Assembly (NCBI GenBank): GCA_054661495.1
Contig: BAAFSQ010000093.1
Span: forward strand, 1-35,298
DNA length: 35,298 nt
Source of the DNA: Zygophlyctis sp. KS116
Taxonomy: Eukaryota > Chytridiomycota
Direction: 5' to 3'
Shown: in pieces, positions 1 to 9,263 of the stretch
How positions within the stretch are numbered: position 1 is the first letter of the stretch
How the letters are laid out: each line of letters begins with the position of its first letter
Position numbers and translations under genes: made by a program
Notes under the pieces: model-generated
Told to the model about the DNA's origin: nothing
Databases searched by the model: none
The model's input: the letters and a program-made list of their open reading frames with translations, nothing else

Positions 1-491
1 GGATTGGAAATAGGTGGCCATAATGTAGAAAATGCAAGTTTAGCATTTACTCCATATATATCCCAGAAAAAGTTTATAGTAATGCCTGCGATATCATCTG
101 TAATAGGTGTCTTTTCAGCAGGACTATAGATATAGCCCTTACTCTTTAGATTCAAAATACTACTATTGCAGGCAGTAGAGTACTTTTCAGTCACTTGAAT
201 TCCTGTAGTAGAAGATTTTCTACCGGGGTAGCAATTGTCTCCAAAAGATCTCCAAGGACTTGTTGTGCTTAAGGAATCAAAGACTGCGTTAGTGAAGGCC
301 GTACATTGGGGACCATTTCCACCATTAGTCGGACGGCAAAGGTAGTCAACTGTACTAAGGCAATTTCAATCGGGATTCCCCATTGAATCAATATTGCAAG
401 TAGGCGTAATTCTTGAAATGGCTAAGCTGTATGCGGAATAACCCATGGGAATGACTGCAGCCCAGATAGCCAAAGCAAGATTGAGTTTCAT
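1..491 (-). pseudogene. Partial, stop-containing copy of the secreted Cys-rich repeat protein
   Basis: This is a near copy of the first part of the gene at 25004-25942, cut by the left window edge. It starts with ATG at 491 and encodes a signal-peptide-like leader. Codon 42 is TGA (bases 366-368), where the intact copy has ordinary residues (NPYIDC against NPD-stop-NC). I see no indels relative to the intact copy downstream of that point, so the frame is otherwise open to the window edge. The cysteines and the motifs NGGNGP, PWRSFGDNC and KYSTACNSS remain. The first residues after the leader differ by several substitutions and a two-codon length change. I read it as a recently disabled paralogue. 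A sequencing error or stop readthrough cannot be excluded. Confidence 0.8.
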
Positions 492-519
492 TTTATTTTT
501 TGAATGTTTACATCATGTG

Positions 520-623
520 CAGAAATGGATCAATAAATAGTTAATGATGTCATTGTGGCACCACCGCCTCCTTTTTTGATTAGTAAGCAGATTGCATCAT
601 CAGTCAATTGAGTCCAAAGTCTT
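520..623. repeat. Duplicated 5' flank, matches 26179-26281
   Basis: About 104 bp almost identical to 26179-26281, in the same orientation relative to the adjacent Cys-rich gene copies. It begins at CAGAAATGGATCAATAAATA and ends at GTCCAAAGTCTT. Together with the coding similarity it shows that gene and upstream flank were duplicated as one block. Here the block starts 29 bases from the ATG; in the other copy the distance is about 236 bases. Confidence 0.9.
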
Positions 624-751
624 GCGGTTGCTCCCAACTGCTTCCAATTGGCTCTGATTGACATGCCTTTATCAAGCTAAGGGAGCACGTACGGTCGCCA
701 AGGGTAAATACTTTAGTACGCATACGAACGCTATACGAACGCACACAAGAA

Positions 752-1795
752 ATGAATTTAGAAATTTACACTTGGAACTTGAATACAAATCCCAGGATTT
801 CTCTAGACTTAATTTCAAAATTATTGAAAAATACTAAATTTCCACAGATTATGGCATTTTCCTTTCAAGAACTAGTGTCGCAATTTAGTTTTTGGAAAGG
901 ACAAGATAAATCTCAAGATTATATTTCTTTAATTCAACAGCAACTTAAATTCAAATATTCTTTAATTCATACTTGTCTAATGAATGGGATCTGTTTAATG
1001 GTTTTTAAAAAAAATGATTTTGATATTGTCTTGTCTATAAGACAGGGAATAATTGGTGCTGGATTAGGAGGTGTTTATGGGAATAAAGGTGCTGTGGCTA
1101 TAGGTCTAGAGTTTGAAATTGATTCTAAATACTCTAGTTTGTGTATTGTTGGTGCACATTTGGATCCACATCAAGGTCAATCTTGGTTTATAAAGAGAAA
1201 TTCTACTGCAAATTATATTTTTTCTACTTGTCTATTGGAAAATAATGATTCTAAAAGGCTTATACATGATTATGACGTGATTTTCTTTGCTGGAGATTTA
1301 AATTACAGATTTATTTCAAAAGATTTAGGAAAAATAAATCAATTATTGGATTCAATGGATATTCAAGGATTAGTGGAAAAAGATGAATTAAAATTAGGTA
1401 AATTTGGTCCTTGGGACTCTTGGAAAGAAGGGAAAATAACATTTTTACCTACTTACAAGTACAAGAAGGATTTATCTACTAAAATATCTGATCAGTTTTC
1501 TAAAAGTAGGATACCAGCATATACTGATAGGATTTTATTCAAGGCTTTAAAATCTAATGTTTTCATTTTACAGTATGACTCTATTCCTGGGCTTGGGTTC
1601 TCGGATCATCAGCCAGTGTTTGGGAGATTCTCTATAGATTTTGATAGTAGTAGTTATAGAGAAGAATCAAGACTGAATTCAACAGAACTCTTGTATAGGA
1701 TGTATTGGTATAAATTTTTAAGAATTGTGGAAATTAATTGGATCGTGATTCTTCTTATTGCCATATTGTATATTGTAGCAAGGATCCTGTGGTAG
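752..1795 (+). CDS. Inositol polyphosphate 5-phosphatase, tail-anchored (Inp54-like)
   Basis: Single-exon 347-residue protein made almost wholly of an IPPc (exonuclease-endonuclease-phosphatase fold) domain. Signature motifs occur in order: TWNLN near residue 7, FQE near 38, GNKGAVAIG near 112, AHLDPH near 136, GDLNYR near 182, PAYTDRIL near 257 and SDHQPV near 287. These positions carry the metal-binding and catalytic residues of the family, which removes the 5-phosphate from phosphoinositides or soluble inositol phosphates. The last ~22 residues (from EINWIVILL) are a hydrophobic segment ending in RILW, a C-terminal tail anchor. Yeast Inp54 is similar in size (known) and is tail-anchored in the ER, so I infer the same membrane topology. 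The ATG at 752 sits right at the domain start. Upstream, the decamer ATACGAACGC occurs twice. Confidence 0.9.
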   Translation: MNLEIYTWNLNTNPRISLDLISKLLKNTKFPQIMAFSFQELVSQFSFWKGQDKSQDYISLIQQQLKFKYSLIHTCLMNGICLMVFKKNDFDIVLSIRQGIIGAGLGGVYGNKGAVAIGLEFEIDSKYSSLCIVGAHLDPHQGQSWFIKRNSTANYIFSTCLLENNDSKRLIHDYDVIFFAGDLNYRFISKDLGKINQLLDSMDIQGLVEKDELKLGKFGPWDSWKEGKITFLPTYKYKKDLSTKISDQFSKSRIPAYTDRILFKALKSNVFILQYDSIPGLGFSDHQPVFGRFSIDFDSSSYREESRLNSTELLYRMYWYKFLRIVEINWIVILLIAILYIVARILW

Positions 1796-1874
1796 TGTTT
1801 CTAAATCTAAAAATTTGCGCGTTTCAAATGGGTTACGAATGTGATTGACACAAGTTTCATACATTCATTAAAAA

Positions 1875-2414
1875 ATGAAATTCTTAACATTCGCACCATT
1901 CATAATCATGAATTTTATAGCTTATGCTTCACCATTGACTGAATCATCTCTTGTAGCCAGAGAAGATAGTTCCAGTGCGGAAGTTGGCGGTCCAGTTCCG
2001 CCTGGAATACCAATCACTGAAACAGATCCCCTCGGAGCAAAATCAAAAGCTGTTATTCCATGGCAGGCCATGATATCTTTGAATCCATATATCAATCCAG
2101 ATATGGTCCCGCCAGGCGCAGTAGTGAAATTACCACCAGGAACATTTTGGATCGCTAGACCAGGAGAAACGATTCTTACAGTGGCAAAGCATTTTGTAAA
2201 ATGCGCAACCACATATTCTTACACTTATGGTGCAAAACCCACATTGGATCCTTACGCACTGGCTCAAATGAACTATGTGTACTCAATCACTGCACCATTG
2301 CCTCCCGGTCGTTTGATACGACTACCACCTGATTCAGGATATTTGGCGTTTAGTCAAACCAAATTTGCATTTATTGCAAATCATCTTTCTTTTGCAGGCC
2401 CTTACTATTTTTAG
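1875..2414 (+). CDS. Secreted LysM-like protein
   Basis: Single-exon 179-residue protein with an N-terminal signal peptide (hydrophobic residues 3-18, cleavage expected near YASP). Residues ~92-152 read as a LysM module: ARPGETILTVAKHF, then an insert with one Cys, then LAQMN and PLPPGRLIRLPP, matching the family pattern of a GDT-like turn, a central Asn and a final L-x-G-x-x-L-x-I/L-P. Residues ~60-88 (ISLNPYINPD...VPPGAVVKLPP) look like the second half of a degenerate first LysM. LysM modules bind chitin or peptidoglycan; secreted fungal examples mask cell-wall chitin or act as effectors. Function here is inferred from the fold only. The last ~25 residues after LPPDSGYL are unlike LysM and could reflect an unrecognised 3' intron. 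Confidence 0.6.
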   Translation: MKFLTFAPFIIMNFIAYASPLTESSLVAREDSSSAEVGGPVPPGIPITETDPLGAKSKAVIPWQAMISLNPYINPDMVPPGAVVKLPPGTFWIARPGETILTVAKHFVKCATTYSYTYGAKPTLDPYALAQMNYVYSITAPLPPGRLIRLPPDSGYLAFSQTKFAFIANHLSFAGPYYF

Positions 2415-2548
2415 ATTTTCCTCACATTTCTTAAAAAAACATGTTTTTTTTCGATTTCATTTACTATTTGTTTTTTGTACAGATTATCCCAGCGTCCGTC
2501 GCTTTCTAGCATCAGATCTTCTTCTGGTAGCATTTGTCAAGTTTCTCC
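2415..2548. other. T-rich convergent spacer
   Basis: Region between the stop of the LysM-like gene and the stop of the minus-strand lipase. It has a T8 run and a TTTTTTGTACAG stretch. I see no conserved protein or RNA. An open frame running through it is poor in recognisable features and overlaps the lipase 3' end. Confidence 0.5.
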
Positions 2549-4212
2549 TCATTGACTTTTCACGTTGACTTTTGATGAATGCTGCTTCTTTTGATTAGAA
2601 AGAAATAATGTACCTTTTGCCAATGCAAATTCAACAGAAGTTCTACTTCTTATTAAAGATAAGAAGGGCCAAGCGGCTTTTTCTCCCTTTCTTATCCAAT
2701 AATTCATGGAAGCGGCAGTTGGACTAGCAAAAAGTGTATAAAAATCACTAGAATCCAGCACAGGTGAAATAGTAATATTCCCTTGAGCTTTTTGATCTAC
2801 CAATGTCAACAATCGACTAGGAACAAGGCGAAGTTGAGCAAGCTAGTTGTCAAATTATTTTGAAATACCTGGTAAATTCTATGACGAAATTCTAGTGTTA
2901 AAAATGTAACCATTTTCCCTAGTATTCCAGGAGAATTATTGCCTTCTTTTCTGGTCTGTAAACTAGAGGAAAGAAATGGTGCAATATATGGCGTAGCTTG
3001 TGATACAATAAAATGATTAACATTGAATAATTCTGCTAATCTAGATTCTGGAAGTTCCATTTCATCCACAAACTTGACATCCCATTCCACTTCAGAAGGA
3101 GACCAATGAACAATATCTCCTTTTTGATCTTTTGCTAAAAGGCTTACAGATTCATACAAGCCCATTGAAGAACACGATGCTACAGCTGCACTCCAAATTA
3201 AAACATTTGGAGCAGTCAAGTAGTTTAAAACCCTCGGTACTTCAGCCTTTCTACTCGTAGATACAATTATATTCAAGACTCTTTTAGTTTTCTGATAAGC
3301 TTCGTCGAATGTAGCTTCTCCTAAATTCTGTCGAACCACATCTTCAATAACTTTTACATCTAAAAAATATCCCTTTGTCAAAAATCTCGTTAATTTCCTA
3401 CTAAGAGTTCCTCGAACACTCTTTTTAGAGAAAGCTTCCAAATTTATATTCTTTCCGTTTAATAAATTGGGTAATTCTTCTTCAGTATGCGTGCAAACCA
3501 GAGCCGCTATAAGAGCGCCAACCGAACTACCACATATTATTTTTGGTAATAATCTTTGTTCAAATAGTGCCTTTGCAACTCCTAAATGTATCAGCCCAAA
3601 AGTGGATCCCCCTTGAAAAACGAGAGCAGTACACCCATAACTTTGTTTACAGTCATTCATCATATCATATTTTTCTTTTACTATAATATTAAATATAAAT
3701 CATACTTACTAGTTGCATTATTGAAATTTGTAAGAGATATATATCGTAATAGTTCAGCGTAAGCTCTGTTGTAATCTTCAATTAATAATTTAGTTCCTAG
3801 ATAGTATTTAGCAAACAGTCGAGTATCGGCGACACCACAAAAGTTCCTTAATAGTCCAGATCGAAGAGTATAAGTCAATACAGAGAAATCCTTTGTCTTC
3901 AAAAGCGAAAGCAACTCGATCGTACGTTTTCTAATCTGTTTGTAGTCATAGATGTGGGAGTTGGGAAGATACTTCCAATGCTCATAGCCTCGAAGTATAT
4001 CCAGCTCCAATGCTGTTTTGTACCATGTGGTGAAATCGTTTGCCGTGTCCAGTTTATCTTCCAACAAATCAATGGGGGTTTTGACGGATACAATGTCTAA
4101 TTTCTAGCATTAAATGTTTGAGACTTACTTTCAATATATATGTCTGGACAGCGTTAAAGAAGAAAAGTATCTGGGAAAGAATACTGCTGATAATCTCGTG
4201 TATTTTTAACAT
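2549..4212 (-). CDS. Patatin-type triacylglycerol lipase (Tgl3/4/5 family)
   Basis: Four exons (4212-4129, 4103-3710, 3680-2869, 2842-2549) joined by introns of 25, 29 and 26 nt give 527 residues. An N-terminal hydrophobic stretch precedes a DUF3336-type domain (YLGTKLLIEDYNRAY, LRSGLLRNFCG). The patatin domain has the oxyanion loop FQGGSTFGLIHLG, the nucleophile elbow GSSVG, and the family block LAELFNVNHFIVSQ. After the third intron comes QLAQLRLVP...LVDQKAQGNITISP, also typical. Family members hydrolyse triacylglycerol or lysophospholipid on lipid droplets. The patatin Asp motif is usually D-G; here the candidate is FVDEMELP, so Gly is replaced. The ATG lies 1 nt after the TAG of the upstream same-strand gene and is the only in-frame Met before the patatin domain. 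Confidence 0.9.
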
Positions 4213-4213
4213 T

Positions 4214-7200
4214 CTAATCTAAAAAGCCGACAATATTTACTCCTCTCTCACTTTCACGCACTGCAATCACTCCCTTTCCTCCAGTGATTTTCCTTAATAA
4301 ATCTGCATCATATCTTTCACCCTTTAAATAATCCCATTCAGTCGTAATTTCTCCGCCATGCCATCCAAGGTTTGCTATTGGATCCATGCATATAAGAGGT
4401 CGTGTTGACAATATCCAAGAGGCTGGTGATCTTTCACATTTAGGTATAGATTTGTCACAGTCAGTCAACAACCAAGAGTCGTATTCCTTTAATAAATTCA
4501 TTTTGAGTTCAAGTGAATGTGAGCACAGAGATTGAAGAAAAAGAAATCTATCAGACAAGCTACATGGGTCAAAGTTTTTGGTTGGGCGTGGAGGACAGTG
4601 GAAAACTGAGTGATGACGAAATATTGTGGCGATATTTCCTGCTCTGCAATCAATATCCTTTGTACATTCTTTCCAGTATTTTCCTTTAGTTTTTGAAAAC
4701 ATGCTCTAAATTTTAGAATTCTAATTCATTACAGAAAAATCTTGTTTAGTCATTTCACGATCTTCTGAGAGATACTTAAATATGTTCTTGGTTTTATAAT
4801 TGCTCTGTACAAAGAAACTTGACTCTGCAACAGAATCTCTTTCTATCTGGAAAATCATATCTGCAGAATTTAATGATAACAGTGCGAGATATGATTGGTA
4901 TATATCACGGTAGTATACAATATCCCTAGTATTAATAAATGAAACATGCCTTGAAGAATAATGAATATTATAGTTTAGAGCGAGTATCTCAAAAATTCCC
5001 TAGTCATTACTGGGAACGCATTTTACCTTTGCAATATCACTAAAGTGGGGCTCTCCAACTTCATTTGCCTTTTTGCTAGGAAATAAATAACATGCAAAAT
5101 TCATATTGCTGCATTCTAAGTATGCCGACACGGAAAATGTCATTAAAAGTATAGATTTTCTTACCCGGCCCCCGATCAAGATTGAATGGTATACATTTTG
5201 AATTAATGGACTAATATTAGACTGCGGAATAAAATACATTTCATTTCGATTCCAGGGAATTATTGAAATTATTTTATCATTGCCCGATTCTAGCGATGTT
5301 AAATGCTGTAGTATTTCATAAAGACCTTTTTTGTGCTGGTTATTAAATAGCGCAGAATTTCTAGAACTTCAAAATATTCTAAATATACCCAGAATTTAAA
5401 AGCCACGGTGCAAGTTCTATATCAACATTTGAGATCCACTTGTTTGCATCCATACGTAAAGAATATGAATTGTTTCGCACAATTTTGGGGTAACTGTCTG
5501 AAAATGAATGATTAAGCTTCAATCCCAATAGTGATTTCATGCGGTTAATATTTGCTAAAGAAAATCCCAAGTCTTTCTGACGAGCACGGACGTGGATAGG
5601 CGACGAATAAGTCATTTCGGCAACATCAAGAATATTAAATGCTTTCCCAGTGCCAAGATTAATCACCTGGTTATTTGAGTCAGAAGTTTGAGCAGCCAGA
5701 ATGATTCCACTTACCACATCATCGACATGTATAAAATCTCGAATATTAGATCCATCTCCTTCTATATATAAGGGCATTTTTAGTTGGGAGCGATGTCTAA
5801 AAATCCCAGTGACAGTAGCTGAAGGGCCAAAAGAATCCTCATGAGGACCATAAATCGAAAAAGCCCGCAGGATAACAACTGGAACTTTTGAAAGCCTTTG
5901 AAACATTTCCAATTTTTTCTCAATCGCTAACGCTACCTCCCCAATTGTGGTGGATGGCATTGGCTAAATGTTAGATTGCAGTATTTATACCGGCCGTGAT
6001 TCTGTCTGAGCTATTCCTGCATCACCATAAACATGAAAAGAAGAAAGAAAGATAAACTTTTTTACAGAAGAGTGCAAAGATGCGTTGAATAAGTCTAGAT
6101 ATTAAAAACAAAAAATACTCCAATGTTCATCACCAATTTTGACAAATGCTCCCACATCTTGTCGGCCCTTCTTCGGAGTAGGAATGATTGGCATTCCCAA
6201 ATGAAATATAATTTCAACATCCCGCACAGCCTTTTGACAATCTTGATAATTACCAACATATCCTTGCATAAATTCATACTGTTTGTCCTCTGAAAATGGT
6301 ATATGTCTATATTTTCCATTTTCAAAACTTTCCATGATTCTCACACGATATCCGTGTTTTAGCAATTTGTCCACAAGCTATAGTTGAGACTAAATAATAT
6401 ACCCTGTGCCCGACATATCCTAAAAATCAAAATATTAGTATCTTACCTGCACCACCAATAACGAGAACGAATGGATGCCCATTTACATCTCTAATTGTTT
6501 TGGGAGTAAAGTTTAGCTCAAAAACTGAATCTGCGAGTTTGAGTGAGTTTAAATAAATGAGTCCAATGCATAATATGGAAAATAGTAATCTACTTAACCA
6601 AATATTTTCATTCTTTTTCTGAAAAAACCTTATATCTAAAGCCAAATACCCCATAACTGCTCCACATATCCTTGAGAACCTCAAATGGTAGGAATCCAGA
6701 CTATATAAAAAAGACGTCCAGACCGTTAAACTGGTAGCAATAATTGCTATATCCCATGAGAGATACTCTTTAGACTATTGTTTTAAAAATTATAAAAATT
6801 ACAAGTCTAACCCATAGATATTGAAGAAGGAGAACCAAAAAACTAGAAAATATAATTATTGATAGTCGTATTTCCTGTAAATACCCTCTACTAAAAACAT
6901 TTTTAGCTTCAAATATAAGAAAACCAATCATAAATCCCATAAATATTGTAGGAAATGTGATATTTTCCTGTGTATTTTCTAGTCCGATTTCAAATAATAT
7001 TACATAAGCTAGAACCATTGACAAAAATTGAACCAGAATTCCTACAAATGGTAAATTTATACTTTCAGTTTGAATTATAAACAGTAAACCAATGAGTACA
7101 TAGGTGAATTTCTTTGAAAACAGATTTTTTGGTTGTGATTTTCCTCTAAAATAATTGATAAAGACAATCAATAGTGGAAATAAACACTAGATTTAGCAGA

Positions 7201-7551
7201 TTATAAAATACAAAAATCTGTCCTCTAGCCAGTGTAGTAATTTTAAATCCAAAATCCAACATTATTATAATTGACGCAATAATTCCAATATAAATTGGTT
7301 TTGAGTTTACATTGTGAGAATGATTTTCCAGTTTGAGTAAATTCCTTGAAACTCTTCTAATAATTTCTGCTAGTCCCCAACTTGCTGCATGATTTAAAAA
7401 TGGAAAAACTAAAATTACTCAATAATTCATACTTGAATTGGATGGAAAAACAAGACAAATTCCCTTGTAAGATATGATTGAAGAGAATAATCTTGTCTTA
7501 GACTAAAAAGACTTACAGTAGAAAAACCTTTAAATCAACTTTGTCCTTCAT
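4214..7551 (-). CDS. Multipass membrane protein fused to an NAD-dependent epimerase-like domain
   Basis: I assemble 12 exons (7551-7528, 7502-7433, 7408-7212, 7186-6803, 6774-6447, 6419-6403, 6377-6119, 6094-5991, 5963-5389, 5360-5027, 4999-4733, 4705-4214) with introns of 24-28 nt into a 1016-residue frame; all phases agree. Residues 1-~320 hold about 8-10 hydrophobic helices (for example IYIGIIASIIIMLDF, FVGILVQFLSMVLAYVILF). Residues ~325-650 are an extended SDR of the WcaG/UDP-sugar epimerase type: VLVIGGAGYVG, FIFLSSFHVYGD, VILRAFSIYGPHE, IEGDGSNIRDFIHVDD and NLGTGKAFNI. Residues ~653-1016 are unrecognised, with several Cys. The catalytic Tyr-x-x-x-Lys is absent: the aligned segment reads STTIGEVALAIEK. 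A membrane-linked sugar-nucleotide or lipid-sugar role is a guess. The fusion itself rests on splice logic and needs transcript support. Confidence 0.72.
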
Positions 7552-7595
7552 ACTAATCTTTTAAAATTAAATCGGACTTTCTCAATTCGTGTCTT

Positions 7596-8438
7596 TTAAG
7601 AATTTATTTGTGCACAATCTGGACAATACCATTTCCCTTTTACAGGACCATCTAAACCAACACACTTTTCTTTTAATTCTAAAAATTACCTTGTAATGAA
7701 ACCACTCAATACTACAATCTTCATTATCACAAGCAATCATTTCTCCAAAAGACACTTGTGAGCATATACAATATGTAGGTTCTGAATGTGGTGCAGGAGA
7801 TATCATTTCTGCATCTACATCTCCTACTTCTGGATCTACTAGAGGATCTAAATTTGAATTTACTTTTACATTTTCAGGTTCAACCTTTACATTCTCAGTG
7901 ACTGTATTTGATCTATTTTAGAATGAAATTAAATCTTTTAATACCTTGTAGCTCTTGTAGCTCTTTTATTTCCTGTAGAATTATTTGAATTTGACTCTAG
8001 TAAATCATATTTTTCCAAAGACTCTATAGAATTTTTAACAATTGAAGCTTCTTTAGAGACTCTAGGAGAATCAAATTTCCTCTTTTTAGGAGTTTCTTTA
8101 ATCCCAGAGAGCTGATCTTCTTCAAATTTGAGTAAATCCGACTCTAATCTAGAGACATGTTCATTTACCATTTGAGTACAAGTTGAAGAAATTTCCACCT
8201 GTTGGTAACCTATATTCTTAATTTTCTTAATTTCAGTAGAGATTCTAGAGAGCAATTGAGTCTTTTCTAGTGAATTTAAATCTAAATTTTGCAAGAATTT
8301 TGTGATTAATTCTTTCAAGAGAGTTTTTGAAGACTGTAATTTATAATCTACTTGTTTTAGAATAGTATATTGACGAGAGAGTTCATTTGGGAGCGAGTCC
8401 AGGACGTCACAATAATCTAGCAAATGTGGAATTGACAT
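7596..8438 (-). CDS. ING-family PHD-finger protein (Yng2/Png-like)
   Basis: Three exons (8438-7945, 7912-7690, 7664-7596; introns 32 and 25 nt) give 261 residues. The N-terminal ING helices begin [20 protein letters not shown], followed by coiled coil to ~residue 110, a basic stretch (PKKRKF, RATRATR) and an acidic linker. The C-terminal PHD finger is complete after splicing: [29 protein letters not shown] and KGKWYCPDC, with the Cys4-His-Cys3 ligands and the aromatic/Met residues that read H3K4me3. ING proteins are subunits of histone acetyltransferase (NuA4, NuA3) or deacetylase complexes. It shares a 144-bp divergent spacer with the Rab gene. Confidence 0.93.
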
Positions 8439-8444
8439 TTCTCG

Positions 8445-8546
8445 TCTAGGTTTTTACTTTTTGCAGTAGGTTTACTTTAACAGAGTTAATCTAGGTTTTT
8501 ACTTTTTGCAGTAGGTTTACTTTAACAGAGTTAATCTAGGTTTTTA
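8445..8546. repeat. 45-bp tandem repeat in a divergent promoter
   Basis: Two identical 45-bp units (8445-8489, 8490-8534) starting TCTAGGTTTTTACTTTTTGC, then a 12-bp partial third unit. It fills most of the spacer between the ING and Rab start codons. Next to it, CGCGACTTGAAAATTTTCGC carries two CGCGACTT copies just before the Rab ATG. The core CTAGGTTTT recurs at 9963, upstream of the CBM48 gene. Confidence 0.9.
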
Positions 8547-8582
8547 ACTTTCGCGACTTGAAAATTTTCGCGACTTTGAAAA

Positions 8583-9235
8583 ATGGCAACGTCAAAATCA
8601 GCCAGTTACGATTACTTGATTAAACTATTGCTCATTGGAGATTCAGGTGTCGGTAAGAGTTGTTTACTCCTTCGTTTTTCTGATGATGCCTTTACTCCTT
8701 CTTTTATTACTACAATTGGAATAGATTTTAAAATCAGAACAATTGAATTGGATGGCAAAAGAATTAAATTACAGATTTGGGATACAGCTGGACAAGAACG
8801 TTTTCGTACTATTACTACTGCATACTATCGTGGTGCCATGGGAATATTACTGACTTATGATGTCACGGATGAAAGATCTTTTAATAATATTCGAAATTGG
8901 ATGAGAAATATTGAACAACATGCTTCTGAAGGTGTAAACAAGATACTTATAGGAAATAAGGCTGATATGTTGGATAAAAAAATTATTAGTAAAGATCAAG
9001 GTCAGGCTCTTGCAGATGAATATGCAATAAAGTTTATTGAATGTAGTGCCAAGTCTAATATTGGTATTTTTTTTTCTTTTTTAAAAAAATAGGTGTAGAA
9101 GAAGCCTTTTTTACATTAGCTAGGGATATTAAGAAAAGATTGATTGATACTGCACAAGATAAAGAAGCTAATGATACTATTACAGTTGATGATAAAAAAG
9201 GTGGATCACTGACTAGTAGTTGTTGTGGAAAGTAA
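8583..9235 (+). CDS. Sec4/Rab8-type small GTPase
   Basis: Two exons (8583-9063, 9093-9235; intron 29 nt, mostly T and A) encode 207 residues. All G motifs are present: [14 protein letters not shown] (P-loop), effector loop [35 protein letters not shown] and ECSAKSN. The [14 protein letters not shown] switch is diagnostic for the Sec4/Ypt2/Rab8 group, which drives exocytic vesicle delivery to the plasma membrane. The C terminus ends SSCCGK; the Cys pair is the expected geranylgeranylation site, though two residues follow it. ClpP starts 28 bp after the stop. Confidence 0.97.
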
Positions 9236-9263
9236 TTTACGATTTACGCATATTTTAAAAAAA

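Noticed and set aside
366-368. In-frame TGA in the Cys-rich copy as a selenocysteine codon, given the SBP2-like gene
   Set aside because: The intact paralogue has Ile, not Cys, at this place; no SECIS or Sec machinery is visible. Pseudogene or error is simpler.
1922-2212. Antisense open frame under the LysM-like gene
   Set aside because: Lies opposite a frame with a signal peptide and LysM motif; no independent evidence.
2365-2568. Hydrophobic open frame overlapping the end of the LysM-like gene
   Set aside because: No ATG-supported start or splice evidence, no family resemblance, and it overlaps the lipase 3' end.
4097-4128. 32-nt version of the first lipase intron
   Set aside because: It breaks the reading frame; the 25-nt version (4104-4128) keeps it.
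6095-6325. Second minus-strand open frame inside the epimerase exon
   Set aside because: Out of frame with the conserved SDR sequence; a shadow.
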